NCBI GenBank assembly: GCA_964023275.1
Contig: OZ029914.1
Location: forward strand, 35,638,424-35,702,423
Direction of reading: 5' to 3'
Source: Norana najaformis
Taxonomy: Eukaryota; Annelida; Clitellata; Crassiclitellata; Hormogastridae
DNA length: 64,000 bases
Part shown: piece by piece, positions 40,001-50,223 of the stretch
How positions within the stretch are numbered: position 1 is the first letter of the stretch
How the letters are laid out: each line of letters starts with the position of its first letter
Translations under genes and position numbers: made by a program
Notes under the pieces: model-generated
What the model was told of the DNA's origin: nothing
Seen by the model: the letters and a program-made list of their open reading frames with translations, nothing else
The model's database searches: none

Positions 40001-43000
40001 CTTGTGAATGTGCAGGATGTAGTAATGATCGAATATTTAGCGTGCAAAGTAAGAAGCGGTTGTTGTCAGTATTTTGAGCATTGTCGAGGATGTTGGAGGA
40101 AGAAATTCTGGAAGGAGGAGGACAGGTAGGAGGTGAGGGAGGAGGACATGAATAAAAATCCAGTGGGCCAGGATTTGGGTGGATGTCCCCGGAAAGCAGG
40201 ATTAGTATGTTGAAGATGGTATGGCGGGTGAGGTGCTGTGGTGGTCGCCTGAGAGATGAAGTTAGGAAGAACGATAAAGGAATAAAATACATACGTCCAT
40301 ACTGCATAGTCGCAGTGCCAAATTGGGCGCAGTAAGAATGTTTGGCTGTAGGAACAATGTAGGGCAAGCGGGTGTGGAAGGGTTGGCAACTAATATGGAA
40401 GGCGATCATGAAACGTAGACCGAAAATAAGAAGAATGATTGAACTGTACATTATGTGATCTAAGATGACGTGGCAGTTTGATGAAGCTAAAATGGCGGAA
40501 GGTAAAGACGCAGGCGAACGAGTGCAAAAAGGACAAAAATTAGGCGAATCTTAAGTTGATAAAATGTTGAAACAAATAGGAACGAACTCACCAAAGACAG
40601 AGCATAAATCCGGTAAGAAAGAAAAATTAAAAAATCAGAAAAGACGTCGAAAAGTTAGAAAATATAGAATTGAGAAATAAAGCGCAATAATTAGTAACTT
40701 CCAATGCGCCGATGTCTAACGCACAAGGCATCAACCCATGGTGCACCAAAACCAAGCCACACTCAGGTCAATATCCAGAAGGTCAGTACACAAGACAGAA
40801 ATCCGGGCGGACAGGTAACGTTTAAGCTGAGAACGAAACGAAATCTTATTAGCAGAAAAATGTTAAGTGGACTGAAACTGCATAGCTAGCTCAATCGCTG
40901 TTTGTGCAGGAGCTAACCACAACGGAAATGCTAAGATATCTAGCTTTTTAAAATTAATTTTATGCCAAGGACGAGATTTTTCAGGCAACCATTCGAAACC
41001 AGAGCCCTCGGTCACCATTTTCGCCTACGCTAGGTCAAGGTATTTTTGGTCGACACAACATGGTATTCCTATTGCTCGACATAGCATTGTAGTTCTAGCA
41101 CTATATTGTCTAAGAATACGCGACCCGACCATAGTTCGAATTTGTATAGGTCTGCCATACGTTAAACAGATGATGTAGTGCAATTTTGACATTGTTTCGT
41201 TTGTGATGATTTTGTGTTTTAGTTATTTTCACCCTGTTCCAAGAATTCAATCGGTCTTGCATTAAACGAAAAATCGTCCTGCTTTATCGGTAACAGATTT
41301 TTAAAGTTGCAGTCTGCAGTTTAAGTAAGTAATTAAGTAAGTAGAATTAATTTTTATTTGAGAATCGAACATGTTTATAGAACATGGTATAGAATGATTA
41401 AATATATTACAACACGACAGCAGCACAACAGCAGACTAAAAAGAAATCCCGAAAACATTCTTCTATTGTTGAAAAGAACTACAATGTAACGGTAAAACGG
41501 TAACACATTTGGTTGGCGGCCTCTATAGAAACTCCTTAGATACATATATGTGATCTTGAGGTCTAATAATTATGTGGCTACTCAAGGTGCAAACATGACC
41601 AAAAAATCCAATGACAAGACAACTTATTAGCACTTGACAAAACGGTGTTTTTCATAACACACCCTACACTGATCTGTTAGATAGCCACGTGTGCACAGCA
41701 CTTTTGTGAGGTACTCAAATTGCACTATATTGAGTGTCTTCATGTGCTGTTAGTCATTTGTCTTGTTTGTATTATTTCAGCGAAAAAGTCGACCTTCTGT
41801 GGGAACTATCGAATCGACCCAGAGGAAGACTGTGATCCCGGATTCGATGTTGCATCTGATGGCGACAAATGCTGTGATAGCAACTGCAAACTAAGGCCAC
41901 AGGCTCGTTGTAGTTAAGTTACTTCAATTGGCCATATGATCGTGTACACTAGTTGAATGACGCATCTCATATACAATGTAGTTCCAAACATGGACCCCAA
42001 GTTTAAATAATCAAACTTAGTGTGTAATTACTTTCTTATAATTTAACCTCATTACAATGCAGAATGATTTGGCAGCACCAAAAAGGGATCAGTATCTTCC
42101 ATTCACTGTGATGTGTTGCTGCTTTTTTGAAGTGGCTGTTAGTTTAATTTAATTATAACTCATACTGGTCCATTTAACAAAAATGTCTCAAGCGTTGAGA
42201 ATGAAGTGGCTTGACGTTCTTAATTAAGCTGTGTTTGTATACACTGTGTCAGTTTCTTTCTAACAGTGACTTCAATAGTTTGTGCTGCAAAAACTGCCAG
42301 ATCATGTCGGCAACTGAAAATTTTACATGCTTCCGTACGTCTAATGACGTTTGTGCGCTAGACAGCAAGTGCAAGTATCCTTTTGTATGAAACCAAGCTG
42401 ACTGGCCTAGAATAGTAGTAGTAGAAATAATAGCAGAAGTAATAACAACAACAATAATAATAATGATAATAATAATAATAAATATTAATAATAATGTAAG
42501 AAACTGGTAAATTAGTTATAGTAATAAGACTGGTAAATTAGTTATAATAATATTAATAATTTTATTTACAAGAATATTCAAACCAAGATGGCTTTACGAA
42601 CGACAGGAGACATGAGAGAGACTGCCTCCTTGTTGCTGTATTTGGCCCTCCAGCGTTTTAATGCAGCTGCTTTTATGGCACATTCAGAGAGGCCAATATC
42701 GGCAGAGAGTAATTATTTAGGATATGACATCACTGTAATATACTAATTTTTTCAGAGCAGTGGTCATAATAAACAATATTTTATAGTAATAGTATTAAAA
42801 AATAATGTGCATTGAATACTTGTAATGAAATTTGCGTGCAGCCAATATCTGCTTTATAATCCACGTTCTGCTGATCCTAAATAGTGCTCTTATCCCGTTT
42901 CTTAATAATAATAATCATAATCATAATAATGTGCCTTTATTTTATTAATGCCTTTAGGTGTCAAGATTTTGTAATTTTGTAAGGATGCGTGTATGTCTCA

Positions 43001-46000
43001 AGACAGTTAATGTAGCGCGTTTGGGTACCTTGCAAAAGCGCTGCATTCGTGGCTATCAATATTCGTACTGCCGAAATGAACGAATTGCCATTTTCAATCT
43101 GGACTGGATTAATGGGTAATACACCAAACTGCAGTCTTTACATGGTTAGACTCCACTCTAAGATCTGATAACCTGACAAAATTGGACAGCTGTATCTGAC
43201 ATAATTCCTGAGATATTCGCAATCAAAAATGCCCCAGAATTAAGTCGTTCACAAGCTGTCGCTAACCCTCCCCCCGGTATAAAACTGGTCATATCTTGAA
43301 CACCGTGCAACAATAAGAGCTATTATGTTTGCAAAGCCTCCTAACACATGTTGATGTACAAAATGACTTAATATCGTCAAATTCTGAGATGGTGTGGTGG
43401 GGACCATTGGTTGATTTGACATGGAATGACCCATTTGCACTGGTGATGTCATAACAATACACCAGGTAGTGCCGCTGTTGCTGAACACTCACTTTAACTG
43501 GGACTACCTAGCACCCTAAGGCAACAGCTTCTGAGCCTTTTCCTGTCTTCCTTAATTCTTGGCTGAAAACCAGCTGGTTTGCTGGCAGACTGGAGTTGGA
43601 AGTGCTGAAGTTTTCCTGAACTGTTCCTCCATAAATGTTCACTAATTACCAAAAAGTACTGCATCTGCTAATATCCTGTGTTCACAGATGATGCAATACT
43701 GATACAGAATAAGATTGCATTTTTAATGTCAACTTACACCAAAACTTGACCAACAGCATACTACACGAGCTTTAACACACGTAATTAAAGACGGGAAGAA
43801 TGAATCAGTTACCATGAGACGTGATTAGCGTTGCTGGCAAAGACAGGTATTCACTCAGTCTTCCATAAGATGTCAATCCACTATTTCCATGACCTGGTCA
43901 TGAGTGATGCAACAGTAATTTTTGACATGCATGTAACTGTAAAGTGTTCGGAAAAATATGCATAAAAAATTTCTAAACAAAAACTTTATTAATAGAACCT
44001 TGTCTACTGTCACTACACATGAAGAGGAAACTAATCTTATGCAATGCATAATAATCATTCATTTATGCAACACAGTCTTTGCGTCTCTGTAAAGAATTAC
44101 ACTAATCGGTACCGAAAATTGTAACTTAAAATATAAGGAAACAAAGGGTGCTTACTAGAAGAACAGATGGCACCAAGCCATGCTATTCCAAGAACGTCAG
44201 GTCTGTCTTGAAATACTTGGTGGGTGAAGAGATGACCAAGGCAAAAGTCAGGCAATGCCGGATCTTTACCGAATTCCTTAAAGCAAATATAACAAGACCT
44301 TATTCAACATGATTCCAACTCTGAACATTGCCACTGCAAATGCTTCAAGATTTTGTAGGTACTATAGGTAACTAATACCCAAAAGGAAGGGCACTTCTGT
44401 ACGTGTGTTTCTGTGACTCCATGACAGTTTTAACATAGTGAAGTCACCGCACACGACTTTTGATGATGATGATGATGACGATGATAAGAATAATAACAAT
44501 AATAATAATAATAATAATAACTGCCTTTCCAAAGCGCTCTAATTTTATTAAGACCATCTTTTGATGCTCCTAGGGTTAGCCACTTGCTTCGCTGTTCTTG
44601 CTCTAAACATCCAACTCTGGACCGGCTTGATTATACCGTGCGAGAAGGCCTCGAGTCCATCGACAATATAAAACTTGACAACACTCAGTGGCTGCAGGCC
44701 ACATTGCTTATAAGATATGAGGAACTTGGAATGAGGAGAGTAGGGTCGTTGGCTTCTTCTTCAGCTGCGAACACTCTCGAACTCCAGTCCACAATTCTTA
44801 GTCAATTCCTCGAGACTTCCGATTCGCATATGACAGATCTGATGACGGCTCGTAGGGAGACACTCCCATCAATCGTCTCACTGCCACCAAAACAGGCTAT
44901 CTGGGACGGACTTATGATTTAATTGGATGGGTCGACGGTTTGGGCAAGTTCCGAGAAACCGACCGATCGAGCACGGTTGCCCGCAGTCAGCTGCCCCCAT
45001 TCTGGCGATTGGCTGACCGCACTTCCCATCTCATCATGCGGTCTATGCTTAAGCAACGAGGCGATACGAGAAGCAGTTGGCCTCTGTTGGGGCCTTAACC
45101 TATGTAGCCCACTTAAATGTCGCTGCGGTGATTTGGTAGGCCGTGTTGGTTTCCACGGTTCCGACTGCAGACCGGCTTTTGGAAGATCCCTTCGTCATTA
45201 TGCCATCAATGACATAGTCTGGCGAGCTTTACAGAAATCTTATGTCACCCCGAACTACTAAACCACCCGGCTTGTTCCGCTCTGAGGGCAACAGACCAGA
45301 TGGGGCTACAGTGGTCCCATGGGCGGCTAGGAAATATCTTGCCTGGGATGCCACAGTTGTGCATACCTGTGCGGCATCTTACATCGCCCACTCAGCAAAT
45401 TCAGCAGGATCAGCGGCAGAACAGGCTGCCATTCGTAAAACCTAAAAATGTCTAGGGCTACCATCGACATATCTTTTTCTGCCCATCGCATTCGATACAC
45501 TGGGCTCAATTAATTCTGCCGGGTCGAATTCATCCACGAGGTTGGCCGTCGCCTTTCGACCATCTCAGGAGATTCACGAGAGATTGCATGCTTTCCTTCT
45601 TCAGCGCCTCACCACCTGTATTCAGCGCTATAGCCCCATCTCTTTCCGGGGCACGTTTCCTGATGCTGCTCATGACGAGGCCTGATTTCCCAGACACCCC
45701 TTAACAGCTCCTCGAGTAATTTTTCAGCTACTGAGTGATTATATTTTTTTAAAATAATAATGTCAACACTAGAATTCTAATTTCTGAGAGGTTATGATTA
45801 TCTTGGCTTTAAAAATATAGCAATTATTCAGATCTTGTGATAAGTACTAGAAAAGGCACTGTACGAATTGTCTTGACTACACGAACAGTGTCATTGCTTG
45901 ATTCACACTGAATGACAACAACAACAACAACAATGATATGCTGTGGCACTATACGTAAAATCAAGACACCGCTGTACAAGACGCTAAAATGAATATAGGC

Positions 46001-49000
46001 TCATTACTCGGAATAGTAAAATCATAGTGAATTCTTGAAACCTGCCGAAAGTCTATACCACATTAGGTCTAAAAGCTGCAAAGTAACTTGCAATCCCATA
46101 GAATAAATACCAAATCTGTGTAAATACCGAAAGAAGGTCAGTGCTATCCCAGCTTTTCTCGTTGGTGTACGGAAAACCCGGAGTTGTCTGAGGAAATATG
46201 TTTATCTGTGGATTATCACAGAATAAAAATTATAGCCTAGAAAAACCTGGGTCTGTAACTTATTACATACTGTGAACGTACTAAAATCAAAGAAACATCT
46301 GACAGAAGATACAGGCTGAAGGAAATACGAAAACGAAATCACAAGAAAATATACAAGTAATTTATATAGCACTTCAATAAAACACTTAAATGGCACTTCT
46401 TGGCTAATTTTCTAAACCTCATTTACAACATGATGTATCTCTATCAGGTGTTGATCTCGCATTTAAAGCTAGAACAGACAAATTAGTGATGTTAGGGTTT
46501 AACAAATGTTATTCTGACTATAAGAATAAAATATAACATTCTAGAGGTTACTTCGGCTAAAGTGAAAAATGACAACAATCCAAAAGATAGCTTCTCTGCA
46601 TGAATTACATGGCTTTACAATGAATTATTCATTAAACTTTAATGCCAAAAAAGCAAAGGCCTAATTAATTTGCCACAGCGTTCAAGTATGATTATGAATA
46701 AAACATTTACTGGAATAATGAAATTGGAAAAGCCTGATTAAATGGCTAATAACAGGAAAGAATTTGAATACATACTTTCTTCACTTCAAACCCAAAGCCT
46801 GCATCGCAAGGATGAAACTGATGTCCTCTGTAGATCTGATCAATCCTGTCAAAAACTGATAACTAAAAGAAAACAACTGCAAACTGAAAAAGTATGACAT
46901 GCATCACCAATTCAATAAAACTTCTTGCACTTGAAGGTAAATATAAAACCTTTGCGCTTCAGGCCTTCAAGATCAATCTTCCAATGCAAACCTCTTCCAC
47001 TTGACGTAGCTGACTAGGTGAAGAAATATTTTCAGCTCAAGAACGGGGCAGGTATAACTCATAAATACATACATAAATATACTCATTGATAATAATATTA
47101 CTACATTTGTTCTTCTAAATAAACAAATGAAATGTGCAGAAAATATGCTTTGAATTTTTTACTTAGCCCAATCCTCCTTTCAATCTCAATTTAACTCAGT
47201 AATGCTATGATTTTTAATTTATCCCAATCCTGCTTAGAATTCTAATTGAACTCAGTCTTTGCTAACTGTTGTTTGAGAATCTGATTGTTTCACCAAAAGA
47301 CCTAATCATCTTTAGGACTCCTCCAGGTACCAGAAGAACTAATAAATTGACAGTCATCCTAAATCCTCTGCCTCTAACGACCTTTCCTTCAGTCTCTTAA
47401 ATGTAATAATTGTTACCTTAAACGTTATTTCACATAAATTCAGAGAGAAATAAATCATACAGATAGCCAATGATATTTTATTCCACTTAAATTCAAAGAT
47501 AAATTAATAATTCATGGCAGATAATAAATCAAGAAATTAACCAGTCGGTTAGTTGTTTCTGTCACATCATTATTCCCAACATTTTTGACGAATCTTGGAT
47601 CAGCCGCTAGATAGAGGTGGCATGTATTTTTGTCAGTATTCTTGCATACATCTCTCTTTGGCCTGGATTCTGAAATTTGTTACAAGTCATTTTGCAGAAC
47701 AATAGATGAAGACACTTCGCATACTTTTTATTCCATTACATCTTAAAAGTTTGCTTGTTTATTTGTATATATGAATTTATCAATACGTTCAATACAGCGC
47801 CTTTTGTTACCTCTCAAAAGGGGCCTTTAAGAAGTATTTAAAAATATCTTGCTACCAACACTTAAAAGTTTGCAAAAACAATGATATTTCAGGACAGTCC
47901 GTGCCATAGACAGCATCTCTAGTCCGACAGCCATCTGCCTGAACTGTGTTGGATCTAATAAAAATTCATTTTCTAGGCGCTGCAGTATCAAATTACCCTA
48001 TCCTGTAGCACATTTAGCCCTGCAGAATTCCAGGGCATTAGAGAATTCAGCATTCTTATAGCATTTGGGTAGCCTAATCAATAACTGTTATTTCTGCATT
48101 TTACTAAGCGCCACCATTTTATGCCTAAGCTTCAATCAATGGCTTTGCGCATTTGTGAGTGAATGATTTCCTTAAAGTCCCTACAAAGTCACTGTCTCAG
48201 AGCAGGCTCGAATCAGTACTCTCCGCCTTAAAAGTCAAGTGCTCTAACCAATCGGCTACCGTGCCTTAAGAACTGTAATCTAGGCCTTAGTACACCGCTG
48301 GACTTAAAGTCCCCAAAGAGAGATGGGAGGGGCATAAAGCCAATTGTGGAGAAAGTCGGACAAGAGGGAGGGAGGGAGGGGACTAAAGCAGTTCATTTTT
48401 CGCAGATTTCCTTTTTGGACAATCCCACACACATATATATATATTTATTTAAGAATTATATAATTACTCCTGGCAATAAAGTCACTAGAACAGTCAATTG
48501 AAATCTGAGTCTGAGAATCTAATTAATCCAAAAAAACTGGGAAAAGTGTAACAATCGACTTTTGCAGATTTCTTGCAGTTTTGAGCAAAAAATTACAAGA
48601 ATTGACCAAAAGCAAAACAACACAGACTGAATCCAACAATTTTAGCAGATGAGACGCAATGGGTTGGATAAATCCGTATTTTCTCGATCACGTACTTTCA
48701 GTTTCGTTCATAAGAAGCTGATCAGTGACAAATTCCAATTCATCTCCACCATCACTTACATAGCCACATCGACTAAACAAAATCAAACATTCTCCAACAG
48801 TTTTCTCTTGTGTTTCTGTGCACAGGTAACAAACAAATTTCCTCATTCACAATTCAGTAATTCGTTGGTTTCTTATAATAATTTCAAATGGTATATGTCA
48901 TTTACATAGTCAGTGAGAGACAGTAAAATCAAAAAACAACACCCAAGTTAGGAGCAGCATCAACTAAATTAACAAGTCATCCTGTTTTAAATATGTTTGC

Positions 49001-50165
49001 CATTCAAATTTTAAAGTTGCTACAGAGTGCCCAGCAGTAGAAAGAACTACAACCTACCTCAGTAGTACACACTAGAAGAAGTAAGAACATCTGCTTACAT
49101 CCCTCTAAATCGAGTAAAGATTTTACATGCTCTATAGATTTATATAGATATTAGTAAACAACTGCGTTATTTCAGATTTTTAAGTTCTATTTAATTACAG
49201 GGGTCTTTGATTCTTCTGCCCAGCTATCTCTCGGTGGGTCCTATACTATCACATTTCAGCTGTAAATTAAAAGTTGTCAGCTTTTATTAGGTTGTGCAGC
49301 ACATTATGTATCAAGCTGTGAAACATGGACTCCAAAACAATGCAAGAAAACTAGCAGAAAATTACATATGTTGCAAAAAAATCTCTCATTTTCAAGGGCA
49401 AAGCCTTTGACCTCTTGACCCATGAACCCAGATGGGCTCTGTTCCATACCTCCATCCACAAAACACCCAGGATTCAATTTTCAATAATTTATGAAAACCG
49501 TGGCCAAAGAGCTGCAGACAATCAGTAACTCATTATCCATGTAATGTAATAGTGGTACCACAGAAAGAAACACTAGTTTGAGATTAAATGAACCTGTTGT
49601 TGTCCCATCTAAGGTCCGATTCCCTGTAAATGATCATGGTGTCATTCGTTGCATTTGGAACCAGATTCACTGCAGGCTGCAAATATCAACCATCGATATA
49701 CGTATTTCAAGAATGCCAAATCCATCCATCCACCCATCCATCCACCCATTCACCCATCCATCCACCCATCCACCCACCCACCCAACCACCCATCCACCCA
49801 CCCATCCACCCACCATCCATCCATACATCCATCCTTCCATCATTTGTTTTCAATGAGCGCCTGTAAATAAGCTGGCTCCCACGACTTAGCGTTCACTAGG
49901 TGCTGTACAAATTTTTTAGTTTATGATTACGATTGTGTAGATTTTCTGACCAAAGTACAATTGAGAAACTTCCATAATAATAAATAGAACTTACTTCCAC
50001 AACATAGAGTTCAGACACAGTCTGAATAGATGCAGACAGAACATGGTTATCATTCAAATAGGCACTGACGAAGGACTTCTCTTCCCCTAGAAAGAACAAA
50101 ATTCAAAAAACGGTCTGCAAAACTTAACCTATTATCGTTGTAGTACTTAGGGGACGTTACAAGAG

Positions 50166-50223
<58 letters not shown>

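Larger units (their letters stand above)
34210..40690 (-). mobile_element. CR1/L2-like LINE inside the TIR element, split by a DNA transposon
   Basis: A non-LTR retrotransposon is read on the minus strand. A 41-bp direct repeat with one mismatch (34,169-34,209 and 40,691-40,731) flanks it and looks like its target duplication. The 3' end carries an (ATTACG)n-type tail at about 34,278-34,302. The endonuclease N-terminal half lies at 39,707-40,451 and the rest at 34,433-37,110. They are separated by the 2.59-kb CACTA-like insertion. Confidence 0.9.
33830..41121. mobile_element. 7.3-kb terminal-inverted-repeat element, 9-bp target duplication
   Basis: The ends are inverted repeats of at least about 59 bp starting GCGTATT(T/C)TTAGAC, flanked by the direct repeat GACCCGACC at 33,821-33,829 and 41,122-41,130. 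The left arm holds the same site once, uninterrupted (near 29,64x), which is an internal empty-site control. A 9-bp duplication with long TIRs fits Mutator-like elements. No transposase of its own is visible; most of its body is a later LINE insertion. Confidence 0.85.
32724..43059. repeat. Right arm of large inverted repeat (antisense exon copies, interrupted)
   Basis: Segments 32,724-33,829 and 41,131-43,059 together make about 3.03 kb that mirrors the left arm. The 7.3-kb insertion 33,830-41,121 with its 9-bp duplication accounts for the interruption. A roughly 2-kb spacer separates the arms. Confidence 0.9.

Noticed and set aside
27713..43059. CRISPR, operon or bacterial-type features
   Set aside because: Spliced exons, LINEs and TIR transposons show animal nuclear DNA; no regular spacer arrays are present.
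43249..43492. Minus-strand ORFs in repeat C' as missing HELG exon
   Set aside because: The sequence matches repeat C at 32.3-32.7 kb and encodes nothing resembling a metalloprotease.
43873..44058. Minus-strand frame containing THDQVMEIV as a zinc site
   Set aside because: Does not fit HExxH or the splice phases of exons 10 and 12.
48192..48268. Functional tRNA gene
   Set aside because: Box A and box B are present but the acceptor and T stems pair badly; more likely a SINE head.
49578..49870. His/Pro-rich frames
   Set aside because: Produced by the CATC/CACC tandem repeat.
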